Assembly (NCBI GenBank): GCA_006212115.1
Contig: PDUK01000013.1
Span: 1-49,054 of the forward strand
Direction: 5' to 3'
From: Thalassolituus sp.
GTDB taxonomy: Bacteria; Pseudomonadota; Gammaproteobacteria; Pseudomonadales; Oceanobacteraceae
Length of the DNA stretch: 49,054 bases
Part shown: one piece after another, positions 27,283 through 40,503 of the stretch
Layout: each line of letters opens with the position of its first letter
Position numbering within the stretch: position 1 is the stretch's first letter
Made by a program: the position numbers and the translations under genes
Notes under the pieces: generated by a model
The model's input: the letters and a program-made list of their open reading frames with translations, nothing else
What the model was told of the DNA's origin: nothing
Database searches by the model: none

Positions 27283-27806
27283 ATACTCCCGGCATGAATC
27301 CGCTCGCAGCTCAACTCGCCGACATCATTGAACCTGCCCCAGTCGGCTGGTTCCCGCCAGCATGGGGGTGGTGGGTACTGTTGGTTCTCTTTCTGGCAGT
27401 CATCGGCGTCGCAACCTGGTGGGTGCGCGTTTGGCTACAGCAACGCCGACTGCTGCTGGTTGCCGATACACTGCTCGATCAGGCATTGGAGCAATATCAG
27501 ACAACGCAAGATTCTCAGCGTTATTGCCAGAGCCTGAATCAGATTATGAAACGTTACTGGAAAGCATGTGCTCCCACTGCAACTCATGTACTGAGCCTGT
27601 CTGGCAGTGACTGGGTCAAGGCGTTTATGCATGCTGCGCCCTCCTCTGGCTTGTCACAAAACACACAACAAGCACTTGCGGAAGGCGCTTACCAACCGCT
27701 CCACGAATTAAAAGTAAACGACCTTGATCAGGACGTCCGGCGTTGGTTACGCAAAGCAAAACCCGCACATATCCGACGAGCCTCGCTGGAGCCGGAACAT
27801 GTTTGA
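27279..27806 (+). CDS. DUF4381 membrane protein
   Basis: A 175-residue protein with an N-terminal periplasm-facing stretch containing EPAPVGWFPPAWGWW, one membrane helix (about 30-50) and a cytoplasmic helical domain. This matches the DUF4381 family found in moxR/Bat operons. Function unknown; it probably anchors or adapts the ATPase complex at the inner membrane. It starts inside the DUF58 stop codon (ATGA) and ends 8 bp inside the next gene. Confidence 0.88.
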   Translation: MNTPGMNPLAAQLADIIEPAPVGWFPPAWGWWVLLVLFLAVIGVATWWVRVWLQQRRLLLVADTLLDQALEQYQTTQDSQRYCQSLNQIMKRYWKACAPTATHVLSLSGSDWVKAFMHAAPSSGLSQNTQQALAEGAYQPLHELKVNDLDQDVRRWLRKAKPAHIRRASLEPEHV

Positions 27807-28782
27807 GTTTCAGGTACCCTGGGCCTTTGTATTAATCATTTTGCCTTTGCTTACTCGGGCGTTACTGCCCGGCTATAAAAAGCAGGAAGCAGCATTGCGC
27901 GTCACCAACCTGCCTTCCTGGAACAGTCAAAATACCCGTTCGGCAGAGTCCGCTAAGCGCCTGAGTCCGTGGTTACTACCCACACTGGCCTGGCTAACGT
28001 TGGTCGTCGCACTCGCCCGCCCCGTATGGCTTGGTGAACCCGTGCGATTACCCGCCGAGGGACGTGACCTTATGCTTGCAGTCGATATATCCGGCAGTAT
28101 GGATACCGCAGATATGGAGCTGGATAACCGCCCAGTGAACCGCCTTGCCGTGGTGAAGCAGGTCCTCAACGACTTTATTACGCAGCGCGATGGCGACCGG
28201 CTGGGACTGATCCTGTTTGGATCAAACGCCTACCTTCAAGCACCGCTCACCTTTGACCGTGAAACAGTCCGCACCTTTATGAACGAGGCTCAACTCGGGC
28301 TTGCCGGAAAACAAACTGCAATTGGTGATGCCATTGCGCTCGCGGCAAAGCGAATGCGGGAAAACCCTTCCGATAGCCAGGTTATCGTCTTACTCACGGA
28401 CGGCGAGAACACCGCGGGCAGTGTTGAACCCGTTCGCGCAGCGCAATTAGCCGCCGAACTGGGAATGAAGATTTATACCATCGGACTGGGTGCAGAAAGT
28501 ATGCAAGTGCCGAGCTTTTTCGGCAGTCGAACCATTAACCCGTCGCGGGATTTAAACGAGAGCGAGCTGCAAAGCATTGCTGACCTGACCTCGGCCCGGT
28601 TTTTCCGAGCACGCAATACGGAAGAACTAAGCCAGATTTATCAGCTGATTGACGACCTTGAACCCACCGAGCGCGAAAAGAAAACCTACCGCCCGGAAAC
28701 AGGTCTGTTTCAATGGGCCCTGTTAGCCGCATTACTGCTGACCTGGTTACAGCTCATGATCACACGGAGGCAGATGGCATGA
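27799..28782 (+). CDS. batA: BatA-like VWA-domain membrane protein
   Basis: A 327-residue inner-membrane protein. An N-terminal helix (about 6-24) and a second one (about 57-75) precede a VWA domain with the metal-ion site D96-x-S98-x-S100 (DISGSMD). The loops LFGSNAYLQAPLTFD and LLTDGENTAG carry further MIDAS residues, and a C-terminal helix ends the protein. Such proteins bind ligands through a divalent metal and work with MoxR ATPases. ATG at 27799 is chosen because the membrane-helix start is typical of BatA; longer openings run inside the DUF4381 gene. It overlaps both neighbours. The name follows the Bacteroides aerotolerance operon; in gammaproteobacteria the role is less certain. Confidence 0.9.
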   Translation: MFEFQVPWAFVLIILPLLTRALLPGYKKQEAALRVTNLPSWNSQNTRSAESAKRLSPWLLPTLAWLTLVVALARPVWLGEPVRLPAEGRDLMLAVDISGSMDTADMELDNRPVNRLAVVKQVLNDFITQRDGDRLGLILFGSNAYLQAPLTFDRETVRTFMNEAQLGLAGKQTAIGDAIALAAKRMRENPSDSQVIVLLTDGENTAGSVEPVRAAQLAAELGMKIYTIGLGAESMQVPSFFGSRTINPSRDLNESELQSIADLTSARFFRARNTEELSQIYQLIDDLEPTEREKKTYRPETGLFQWALLAALLLTWLQLMITRRQMA

Positions 28783-30821
28783 GTGAATTTCTGACTCATT
28801 TCCACTTTCTCAGGCCCGCTTGGCTACTCCTGATCGTGCCCGGCATTATCTTCGCGGCAATGGCTCTGCACCGCACTCTACGTAGCGCACAATGGGATAA
28901 GGTGATCGATCCTGAATTGCAAAGTCATATGCTCGACGCCAGACCGGGTAAGCAGTCTTACGTAAGCGCCATTGCAGTATTTCTGGCCAGCCTGATTGCA
29001 GCGATCGCCATCGCCGGGCCGAGCTGGCAACGCAGTGCAGTTCCTCTCGTCAAAAATCCCGATGCCCTGATTCTGATGATGGACATGTCGCTTTCAATGA
29101 ACTCAACCGACATGGCGCCCAATCGTGCAACGCGCGCAGTGCGCAAAGCGACCGATATAGTTCGCGGTCGCGAAGATGGTGTAACAGCGGTCATCGCCTA
29201 CTCTGGCGAGGCACACACAGTGGTTCCCTTTACCGACGACAAAGCCACGGTAGAACATCTGCTGACGTCACTATCGCCGGAAATCATGCCCAAACTCGGA
29301 AGCCGCCCAGACAAGGCATTAATTCAGGCACAAGCACTGATGACAGACGCGGGGATTTCAGAGGCCAGTATCCTGATGATTACCGACGGCATTCAGGAAA
29401 AAGACATTGAACGTATTCGCGCAACCCTCCCTGTCGATACCACATTGTCACTGATTGCGGTCGGTACCGCAGAGGGAGCGCCCATCTCTATTGGGGAACA
29501 AGGTTTTCTGAAGCTGGACGACGGCACCATTGTGTTACCAAGACTGGATACCAGCCCCATGCAGGCACTGTACAAAGCAACTGGCAGCCGCTGGAGAATG
29601 CTCAGCTACGATGACAGCGACTGGCGAGCCCTGATTGATGGGCCAACGTTTAACGACACCGATAAATCCCAACAAGATACCCGAAAAGACACTCTGGAAG
29701 TCTGGCAGGACAATGGCTACTGGCTGGCTTTTCTACTGATTCCCATCGCTATTCTGGGCTTTCGCCGTGGTGTCCTCTTTAGCGTCGTCCTGTGCGTCAT
29801 CCCCAGTCTTCCGCAGCCGGCCATGGCGGGCTTCTGGCAAACGGACAACCAGGAAGCTGCAGCCCTGCTAGAGACTGACCCCGCCCAAGCTGCAAACCTG
29901 TTCACTGACCCTGAATGGCAGGGCGCGGCGCACTACCGCGCCGGCGACTACGAAGCCGCAGCCGATGCTTTTGCCAAAAGTGATTCAGCCGAAGCCAGCT
30001 ATAACAGAGGTAATGCACGGGCAATGCAGGGGCAATACGACCAGGCCATTGATGCCTATCGCGATGCATTGAAAAAAGACCCTAATTTGAAAGCAGCACA
30101 ACAGAACCTCGAAGTAGTTGAGCAGGCACTCGAAGAACAGGAAAAACAAAATTCCCAATCGGGCGATGGTGACAACAGCGATAAGTCCCCAAAAAACAAA
30201 TCGGAGAACAGCGAATCTGAAAACAATGAATCTGGTGAGAGCGAGCCTGGGAACAACGACTCCAGTCAAAATGACTCGCCATCTCAGGAGTCCTCAGAAC
30301 AAAACTCCCAACAAGGTTCTGACCAAAACCAAAGTTCTGAGCAACAACCAGATCAGACAGCCGGGCAGGATCAAGAGAATTCTGAAAGCGCGTCAGGATC
30401 TGATAGTGAAAGCGAATCAGCAGACAGCGAACAGGCTCAAAGCCAGTCACGGCAGAAACAAGACGACGAATACGCCGAACAGCAAGCCAATAAACAAGCT
30501 CAGAACCAGGAAACCGCTGAGTCTGAAAAACAAACCGAGTCGCAGCCCCCAGAAAATGGTGACAACATTGAGCAATCAGACTTAAAGCAATCAGACAAAG
30601 AGCAATCGAATACAGAGCCATCAAGCACGAACCCGCAGCAAGACAGTGAAGAAGCTCCCGCAGACGACAGTCCATTCCAGCATCTGTCACGGGAACAACA
30701 AGCAGCGATGGAATCCGTGCTTAACGAAGTGGAAGATAATCCCGGCCTGCTGATGCAAAGGAAATTTTTGTATCAATATCGTCAGAATGCAGACCAAAGT
30801 GAAGAGGACGTACTATGGTAA
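28779..30821 (+). CDS. BatB/BatC fusion: VWA plus TPR protein with long low-complexity tail
   Basis: A 680-residue fusion. Two N-terminal membrane helices (about 13-30, 62-80) lead into a VWA domain with MIDAS D102-x-S104-x-S106 (MDMSLSMN) and a helix at about 313-335. After a short Pro-rich link there are TPR repeats (about 375-450; YRAGDYEAAADAFAK and GQYDQAIDAYRDALKKDP). A tail of about 190 residues (455-645) is rich in Gln, Ser, Glu, Asp and Asn with 5-residue EQSDL-type repeats. The C-terminal end (FQHLSREQQAAMESVLNEVE) is conserved-looking again. BatB and BatC are separate proteins in Bacteroides; the fused form is common in proteobacteria. ATGA overlap with batA, TAATG with batD. Confidence 0.9.
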   Translation: MSEFLTHFHFLRPAWLLLIVPGIIFAAMALHRTLRSAQWDKVIDPELQSHMLDARPGKQSYVSAIAVFLASLIAAIAIAGPSWQRSAVPLVKNPDALILMMDMSLSMNSTDMAPNRATRAVRKATDIVRGREDGVTAVIAYSGEAHTVVPFTDDKATVEHLLTSLSPEIMPKLGSRPDKALIQAQALMTDAGISEASILMITDGIQEKDIERIRATLPVDTTLSLIAVGTAEGAPISIGEQGFLKLDDGTIVLPRLDTSPMQALYKATGSRWRMLSYDDSDWRALIDGPTFNDTDKSQQDTRKDTLEVWQDNGYWLAFLLIPIAILGFRRGVLFSVVLCVIPSLPQPAMAGFWQTDNQEAAALLETDPAQAANLFTDPEWQGAAHYRAGDYEAAADAFAKSDSAEASYNRGNARAMQGQYDQAIDAYRDALKKDPNLKAAQQNLEVVEQALEEQEKQNSQSGDGDNSDKSPKNKSENSESENNESGESEPGNNDSSQNDSPSQESSEQNSQQGSDQNQSSEQQPDQTAGQDQENSESASGSDSESESADSEQAQSQSRQKQDDEYAEQQANKQAQNQETAESEKQTESQPPENGDNIEQSDLKQSDKEQSNTEPSSTNPQQDSEEAPADDSPFQHLSREQQAAMESVLNEVEDNPGLLMQRKFLYQYRQNADQSEEDVLW

Positions 30822-32521
30822 TGCGCGCACTAATCGCAGCCGCATTTTTATTGCTTAGCCAGCTTGCCGCTGCCGCGGATCTTATCGCCAGTGTCGATCG
30901 CAAACAGATAGGACGTGCCGACCCGGTGACGCTTCAGATTGTCTACAGCGATGTTCAGGCTGGATTTTTATCGTTATTGAATACCGACATGCCAGACATG
31001 TCACAGCTTGAGCGCGACTGGAATATTGTCGGCCGACCAAGGATCAGCAAAGAAAGCTCCAATATTAACGGCAATCGAACAGCACAAACCCGCTGGGAGG
31101 TGGAGCTATTGCCACGCCGTAGTGGCGAAGTACTGATTCCTTCCCTGTCTTTCAAAGGACAATATACCGATCCAATTCGGATACAGGTTAAAGACACACA
31201 AACAACCCAGCCGGAAAAAACTGAGAATTTTTACTTCGAAGTCGAGGTCAGCAGCGGAACGCACTACGTGCAGGAGCAACTGCTCTATATTGAACGCACG
31301 TATTACACGGTCAATCATGAAGACGCCGTTCTGTCCGAATTTGAAGTCGCGAACGCCCGCGTACAACCGCTCATGGACGCCAAACAATACCTGACCGTAG
31401 TGGATGGTCAGAGGATCGGTGTATACGAGCGACGCTATGCTCTGTTCCCCGAGTCTTCAGGAACACTGACCATTCCCGGACAGCGCTTCACGGCTCGGGT
31501 GACAGATCGCTTTAATCGTTTCCGCGGTTCAGCCGAAACCATCGTCAGCAAACCGATCGAATTGCAGATACAACCCATACCCGATAATTACCCACAAGCC
31601 CCGTGGATTCCTGCAAGTCGATTCACACTGGAAGAGACGTTCAGTGCGCCCCCTACCGAGTGGCAAGTCGGCGAGCCCGTCACCCGCACCTTTACGATTA
31701 AAGCGACTGGGCTTAGCGCAGGCCAGGTACCACCTATTCCTATGGCGGAAGTACCGGGCGTACGTTATTACCCGGATCAAACACAGGACAACAGCAGTAT
31801 TTCAGACCAGGGAATCACAACCGTGGTCACCCAGAGCGTCGCTGTGGTACCGGGAAACACCGGAGACCTGATACTCCCTGAGATTCGTATCCCGTGGTGG
31901 AATACCCTCGAAAATCGAGTGGAATACGCCACCCTGCCAGAACACAACATTCAGGTTATTGCAGCCAAAGCGTCCACCAGCCCCTCAGATGCGATACCTG
32001 AGTTAACCGGAAGCGATGAAGCTGATAGCGATAACGCAACAGCCACAGAGACGACTCAAAGCTATTTAATAGCGTTAATAGTGTCTATCGGCTTTAACTT
32101 GTTATTACTGGCAGCAATCATAGGGTTGTATCTCTCAAGAAAAAATCAAACAACCGTTACGAGCACCGAAGATACAGCCAAAGCAGAAAAAGCGTCGAAA
32201 GAGGAAACTCATTACCTCTGGCGCGAGCTTAAAAAGGCCGCACGAGACAATAATGCGCAAGCATTAAGAGAAATGATTATTCGTTGGGCTGCCTCTGAGT
32301 CCGGACAATCAATGACCTCGCTGGCGCAAGCCGAAGTCTGGCTGGATGACTTCCGTTTGAGTGCTGCCCTTGCAGAGCTGGATGCCACCCTTTACAGCAC
32401 TGACGACAACAGCGCCTTTAATGGTCAAGGCATCATAGGTCTGATTGAAAAAGCGCTGAAAGCGAAAAAAGAAAAGCAAAACACCAGCCGGAACGAATCA
32501 GTACTGCCAGAGCTGTACTGA
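30815..32521 (+). CDS. batD: BatD family protein
   Basis: A 568-residue exported protein. A signal peptide (ALIAAAFLLLSQLAAAA) precedes a long beta-rich region with repeated Ig-like domains, including VDRKQIGRADPVTLQI, NGNRTAQTRWEVELLPRRSG and ERRYALFPESSGTLTIPGQ. One membrane helix (about 418-442) and a cytoplasmic helical tail follow. This is the BatD architecture. It probably presents the periplasmic face of the moxR/Bat complex (inference). The start may be ATG 30815 or ATG 30821; the second gives the neater TAATG overlap with the preceding stop. Last gene of the operon. Only 66 bp separate it from the convergent ligA end, with no obvious terminator. Confidence 0.9.
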   Translation: MVMRALIAAAFLLLSQLAAAADLIASVDRKQIGRADPVTLQIVYSDVQAGFLSLLNTDMPDMSQLERDWNIVGRPRISKESSNINGNRTAQTRWEVELLPRRSGEVLIPSLSFKGQYTDPIRIQVKDTQTTQPEKTENFYFEVEVSSGTHYVQEQLLYIERTYYTVNHEDAVLSEFEVANARVQPLMDAKQYLTVVDGQRIGVYERRYALFPESSGTLTIPGQRFTARVTDRFNRFRGSAETIVSKPIELQIQPIPDNYPQAPWIPASRFTLEETFSAPPTEWQVGEPVTRTFTIKATGLSAGQVPPIPMAEVPGVRYYPDQTQDNSSISDQGITTVVTQSVAVVPGNTGDLILPEIRIPWWNTLENRVEYATLPEHNIQVIAAKASTSPSDAIPELTGSDEADSDNATATETTQSYLIALIVSIGFNLLLLAAIIGLYLSRKNQTTVTSTEDTAKAEKASKEETHYLWRELKKAARDNNAQALREMIIRWAASESGQSMTSLAQAEVWLDDFRLSAALAELDATLYSTDDNSAFNGQGIIGLIEKALKAKKEKQNTSRNESVLPELY

Positions 32522-32541
32522 TTCGTGGGGCACGTAAGGAG

Positions 32542-35931
<3,390 letters not shown>

Positions 35932-36111
35932 AGTGTCCTCGGTGTTTGTGATGTCTATTGTCGATGTAAAACGTGTCTCAAATGGGCGATGCAACTGCCC
36001 ATGGGCGGTATTACACCACGAGCGGCGCGAAAGGCAAACCACCCTTTTTGAGTTTTTAGGATCACAGATAAGTGCGTCAGTTCCCTGACGTCAAATGGCC
36101 GCACACTGGAA

Positions 36112-39100
36112 TCAGTGCGCGACGTCAACCATCCCTGCTGCTTCTTCCACATCTACCGATACAAGCCGCGATACACCCGGCTCATGCATGGTGACACCCA
36201 TCAACTGCTCTGCCATCTCCATCGCAATTTTGTTGTGGGTAATATAGATGAACTGCACCTTCTCAGACATGGCCTTCACCAGACGCGCATACCGACCGAC
36301 GTTGGCGTCATCCAGCGGCGCATCCACCTCATCCAACATACAGAATGGCGCAGGATTAAGCTGGAAAATAGAAAACACCAAGGCAATTGCTGTCAGCGCT
36401 TTTTCACCACCGGATAGTAAGTGAATGGTGCTGTTCTTTTTACCCGGAGGGCGAGCCATGATAGCGACCCCTGTGGTTAACAGGTCATCGCTGGTCAATT
36501 CCAGACTCGCATGGCCGCCGCCAAATACTTTCGGGAAGAGATCGGCCAGCCCAGCGTTCATCCGGTCGAACGTCTCCTGGAATCGATTGCGGGTCTCTGC
36601 GTCGATTTTGCGGATAGCGCCCTCAAGCGTGTCCAAGGCTTTCTCGAGGTCATCGTTTTGTGCATCCAGATAAACCTTTCGCTCAGACTGAAGCTTGTAC
36701 TCGTCAATGGCCGCAAGGTTAATCGCTCCCAGACGCTGAATACGCTCGTCAATGCGACTCAGTTCCGCCACCCACTGCTCTTCGTTAGCGGCGTCAGGCA
36801 AGCTGTCGAGTACTTCGGCCATACTCACGTTGTCTTCACGCAGCTGATCCACAAGGCTGTTTCGACGGATATCCAGCGCCTGGCACTCCATACGAACCTG
36901 TTCAAGCTTGTTACGCTCGGCCAGTGCCTGCTGCTCAGCCTCTGAACGCTGTTGCTCAAGCTGTCGTAAGGATGCATCGGCCTGCTCGAGAGCGTGGCGT
37001 GCCTGAGTCATCACTTCTTCGGCCTGAATTTTCTCTTCTTGCAGTACTTCCATTTCAGCACGCAACAATTCGAGGTCCGCGGTGTGATCACGATTCTGGT
37101 TGGCGTTAATCTGCTCCCGGCGCTCTTTCAGACGCGACATGGCTTCAGCCAATCGACTGATCGCCTGACGTAGGCTCTCCTCCCGGCTGTTCAATGCCTG
37201 AAGTTGTAACTGAAGCTGATGCAGACGATCTTTCTGCTGCCCAGCAGCCATTCGTGCTTGCGATAACCGTTGTTCCATCTCCGTACGATTGCCCTGCAGG
37301 CGCTCGCGCTCGTCTGTATCCTCGTCCACTGCGCTCATGGCCTCTTGCCATTCAAGTCGCAATTCCGCCAGCGATTCAGCCTCAAGTGTGCGGGTTTCTT
37401 CTGTCTCGCTCAGAGATTGTTCAAGCTTATCCGTCCGCAATTTCAGCTGTTCGGCTTTTGCCTGCTGACCGGACAAACGCGCTTTCTGCTCCATCAGCTT
37501 CCGCGATATTGTCTGCCACTCGTGTTGAGCGTTATCACGCTGCTGCTCAAGAGAACGCTGGCGCAGTAGAACGCTTTCTAAATCCGCTTCCCATTCCTCG
37601 ACCGAAATATCGAGTTCATCGGCTTCGGCATCAATCAGCTCAAGTTCCTGCTGACGGGCAAGCACACCGCCTTCTTTATCCTGATCACGAGCCACGCGCA
37701 GCCAGTTAGGGCCCATCCAGATTCCGTCTGGCGTAATCACGCTTTCGTCCGGGGCCAGCCCGTTACGCACAGTCAACGCAGCATTCAGATCTTCAGCAAC
37801 GCGGACCTTGGCCAACATGGCGCTGAGGTCTTGCGAAGAATCCACCTTATCGAGCAACGAACCCGCTGGTGAGGAAACCGCTGAACCTTGCTCCCACAAA
37901 GTAAGAGTGCCGTCAGTAAAACCGCCTAACCAAGGGCCTGTGGCAGCGAGGTCATCCACCAGCACCGCCTGTAAATAATCCCCAAGAACCGTTTCGACAG
38001 CGACTTCCCAACCGTCCGCCACCGTTATCTGTTGAGCGAGGCGCGGCTTACGCGCGAGTTGATGACTCTCAAGCCAGTGTGTCACTCCCTCGCTACTTTG
38101 CCCCAGTGCCGCTTTCTGCAATGCTTCCAGCGTGGCTTTTCTTCCCAGCATACTCTGTAGTCGCTGGCGCCCTTGCTCAAGTTCCTTACGGCGCTGCTCA
38201 CTGTCTTCGCGCACGTCTTCGAGCTGGGTACGAATTTCTTCGAGACGCGCTTGCTGTTCTTCGGCCTGCAGTTCGGCCTCACTGACTTCTTCCTGAAGCA
38301 GTGCAAAATCGCCGAGGTCAGGATCAGACGTCAGTTGTTCCCGCTCTTGTCGCAAGCGTTCAATCTGCTGTTCCAGACGCAGCAGCTGTTGTTCAGTCGC
38401 CTGAATGCGGCTTTGTGCCACATCGGCTTTTCGTGTTGGTTCGCTCGCCCGCTGAGTAAAGGCGTCCCACTCGGTTTGCCATAATCGCTGAGCCTCTTCA
38501 GCTTCCAACAACTCGGCAGCGTGTTCTTCCTCTGCCGCTTGCAGCATTTCGCGCTCAGGCTCGAGCATCAGACGCTGTTCGGCCAGCTCTTCTTGCTGCA
38601 GCTGATCCTGCTCGAGCTGGCGTTGGGTATCGAGTATGTTCTTTTCTACCTCAGCTAAATCACTGTCCAGCTGTAACGCCAATTGCGACTGGTGTTCGAT
38701 CTTTTGTTCCTGTCGGGCAATACGGTTTCCGACTTCGTAGTACTTGCCCTGAGAGGTATTAAAGGCATCGGTTCTTGCCTGATGATCAAGCCGTAGCTCT
38801 TCGATCCCGGCATCAGCTGCGCGCTGCTTGGCCATCCATGATTCAAACTGAACCTCGTGCTCACGGATGATCTTTTCACGCTGCTCGTATTCACCATTGA
38901 GCGCCGTCCAGCGAATGGCCAACAACTCCGCTTTCTTCTGACGCTCTTCCGCTTTCAGTTCTTTGTATTTTTCGGCTGCCTGAGCCTGGCGTTGCAGGTG
39001 AGCAAGCTGACGTTCCAGCTCATCCCGAATATCGGACAGCCGCTCAAGGTTTTCCTGGGTACGTCGCATCCGGTTTTCGGTTTCGCGGCGTCGGTCTTTG

Positions 39101-39618
39101 TATTTCGAAATCCCTGCAGCTTCTTCGACATAAACACGCAGTTCTTCTGGCTTGGCTTCGATCAGGCGAGAAATCATGCCCTGCTCGATAATCGCATAAG
39201 AACGCGGGCCCAGACCGGTGCCAAGAAAGATATCGGTAATGTCCTTACGGCGGCACTTAGTGCCATTCAGGTAATAAGTAGACTGACCATCTCGGGTGAC
39301 CTGTCGGCGGACACTGATTTCATTGTATTGCGCATACTCGCCACGCAAAGTGCCATCGGTGTTATCGAATACCAGATCAACACTTGCCTTACTGACAGGT
39401 TTACGTTCAGAGGAGCCGTTAAAAATAACGTCGGTCATGGCGTCGCCACGCAGGTACTTGGCGGAACTTTCCCCCATTACCCAACGGACCGCATCGATGG
39501 TATTTGATTTACCGCAGCCATTCGGCCCGACGATGCCCGTCAGGTTGGTATCAAATGGCACAGAAGTCGGATCAACAAAGGATTTAAAACCAGACAGCCG
39601 GATGGCTTTCAGACGCAT
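36112..39618 (-). CDS. smc: Chromosome segregation protein SMC
   Basis: A 1168-residue condensin subunit. Walker A is GPNGCGKSNT (residues 31-40) in the N-terminal head. Long coiled coils flank a hinge domain (about 500-660, near QITVADGWEVAVETVLG). The C-terminal head has the ABC signature LLSGGEKALTAIAL and Walker B PFCMLDEVDAPLDDANV. SMC extrudes and organises chromosomal DNA, usually with ScpA/ScpB, which are not in this window. ATG at 39618 follows AAGGA. Possession of smc rather than mukBEF points away from Enterobacterales and fits Pseudomonas/Oceanospirillales relatives, where smc-zipA-ligA is the usual order. Confidence 0.97.
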   Translation of the reverse strand: MRLKAIRLSGFKSFVDPTSVPFDTNLTGIVGPNGCGKSNTIDAVRWVMGESSAKYLRGDAMTDVIFNGSSERKPVSKASVDLVFDNTDGTLRGEYAQYNEISVRRQVTRDGQSTYYLNGTKCRRKDITDIFLGTGLGPRSYAIIEQGMISRLIEAKPEELRVYVEEAAGISKYKDRRRETENRMRRTQENLERLSDIRDELERQLAHLQRQAQAAEKYKELKAEERQKKAELLAIRWTALNGEYEQREKIIREHEVQFESWMAKQRAADAGIEELRLDHQARTDAFNTSQGKYYEVGNRIARQEQKIEHQSQLALQLDSDLAEVEKNILDTQRQLEQDQLQQEELAEQRLMLEPEREMLQAAEEEHAAELLEAEEAQRLWQTEWDAFTQRASEPTRKADVAQSRIQATEQQLLRLEQQIERLRQEREQLTSDPDLGDFALLQEEVSEAELQAEEQQARLEEIRTQLEDVREDSEQRRKELEQGRQRLQSMLGRKATLEALQKAALGQSSEGVTHWLESHQLARKPRLAQQITVADGWEVAVETVLGDYLQAVLVDDLAATGPWLGGFTDGTLTLWEQGSAVSSPAGSLLDKVDSSQDLSAMLAKVRVAEDLNAALTVRNGLAPDESVITPDGIWMGPNWLRVARDQDKEGGVLARQQELELIDAEADELDISVEEWEADLESVLLRQRSLEQQRDNAQHEWQTISRKLMEQKARLSGQQAKAEQLKLRTDKLEQSLSETEETRTLEAESLAELRLEWQEAMSAVDEDTDERERLQGNRTEMEQRLSQARMAAGQQKDRLHQLQLQLQALNSREESLRQAISRLAEAMSRLKERREQINANQNRDHTADLELLRAEMEVLQEEKIQAEEVMTQARHALEQADASLRQLEQQRSEAEQQALAERNKLEQVRMECQALDIRRNSLVDQLREDNVSMAEVLDSLPDAANEEQWVAELSRIDERIQRLGAINLAAIDEYKLQSERKVYLDAQNDDLEKALDTLEGAIRKIDAETRNRFQETFDRMNAGLADLFPKVFGGGHASLELTSDDLLTTGVAIMARPPGKKNSTIHLLSGGEKALTAIALVFSIFQLNPAPFCMLDEVDAPLDDANVGRYARLVKAMSEKVQFIYITHNKIAMEMAEQLMGVTMHEPGVSRLVSVDVEEAAGMVDVAH

Positions 39619-39658
39619 AACCGAGATCCTTGTTGTTTATGATTGCCCACCTTCGGGC

Positions 39659-40342
39659 TTATGAACTTGCCTTACTCTCATCCATGGCGCGCAGCACCAA
39701 ACTACGCTGATACTGACTGAAATCACGGAAAACCGGAATCAGGTCGTCGGTCTTGCGGGCAAGAATCAACTGCACGACTTTCGCGAAAAAAGCCACACTG
39801 CGATCAAGACCGTCCTGAGAAAACCGGATCGACAGAGCGTAAGTTCGTTGAATAGCTGGCTGAAGATCACTCAGCAGTGTGGACAGGTATGGGTTGTCGA
39901 TAACGTCACAAGCCGCACGCATCAAATCGAACCCAGCCTGCATAAAGCGAAATTTATCTTCCCGAAGATCCGGTACCTGCAACAGCATGGCTTGATTTAA
40001 CAGCGGCATCTTATTCTCTTCTGTCCACTGCAGAGCGACCTGCGTCGCCAGCAAAGTGAGCAGAGATTCGTATACGTCATAGAGGCTGTTAACACGATCT
40101 GCAGTGAGCTCGGCGACCATAGCACCGCGGCGGGGAAGAATGGTCACAAGGTGGCGGGACTCCAGTAATAACAGGGCTTCACGCACCGAACCGCGACTAA
40201 CCTGTAATTCCTCTACCACTCGCGCTTCCTGAATACGCTCACCTGACACCAGCTCGCCTTTAATGATGCGATCGGACAGGTGGGCTGCTATTTTTTCTGC
40301 AAGGCTTTCGTGTGCTACAAAACTCATAACGTCGTTGGTCAT
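39659..40342 (-). CDS. GntR/FCD-family transcriptional regulator
   Basis: A 227-residue repressor-type regulator. The N-terminal winged helix (about 10-75; ISDR-like start, then ELQVSRGSVREALLLLESRHLV) has the GntR recognition pattern, and the C-terminal helical FCD domain (about 85-215) would bind an acid or acyl ligand. ATG at 40342 or 40327 could be the start. It lies 41 bp before smc and is divergent from alkB. A gntR gene upstream of smc is a conserved neighbour in Pseudomonas, and a GntR gene beside alkB2 is reported for Alcanivorax. Control of alkB is therefore possible but unproven. Confidence 0.88.
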   Translation of the reverse strand: MTNDVMSFVAHESLAEKIAAHLSDRIIKGELVSGERIQEARVVEELQVSRGSVREALLLLESRHLVTILPRRGAMVAELTADRVNSLYDVYESLLTLLATQVALQWTEENKMPLLNQAMLLQVPDLREDKFRFMQAGFDLMRAACDVIDNPYLSTLLSDLQPAIQRTYALSIRFSQDGLDRSVAFFAKVVQLILARKTDDLIPVFRDFSQYQRSLVLRAMDESKASS

Positions 40343-40442
40343 AGTCAGATGGGCCGGATGGTACCACATTGTGCCAACCTCGCAGCGAAAACGAGAGGCT
40401 TTTGTCTTTTCCGAACCTGTAACGGATCAGTAACTGTGTTAG

Positions 40443-40455
40443 ATTGTAGGACAAT
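40443..40455. promoter_or_regulatory. Palindromic operator candidate upstream of alkB
   Basis: ATTGT-AGG-ACAAT is a perfect 5+5 dyad, 49 bp before the alkB start. It overlaps TTGTA-N6-TACAA (40444-40459). The TTGT/ACAA half-sites fit many GntR/FCD operators. It lies in the gntR-alkB divergent gap, where promoter or start-site overlap is expected. Confidence 0.45.
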
Positions 40456-40503
40456 ACAACAATCAAACAACAAAACTCGCATTAACGACCATGTGGAGGC
40501 CGT

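Noticed and set aside
30118..30585. 155-codon open frame on the plus strand inside the BatB/BatC tail
   Set aside because: It is an out-of-frame reading of low-complexity Gln/Ser/Asn codons, with no start signal.
37194..39507. Several open frames of 100-216 codons on the plus strand inside smc
   Set aside because: Antisense shadows of the strongly supported smc gene, with no ribosome-binding site or domain.
36112..40342. Possible novel gene island between gntR and ligA
   Set aside because: gntR-smc-zipA-ligA is an ordinary conserved gammaproteobacterial block.
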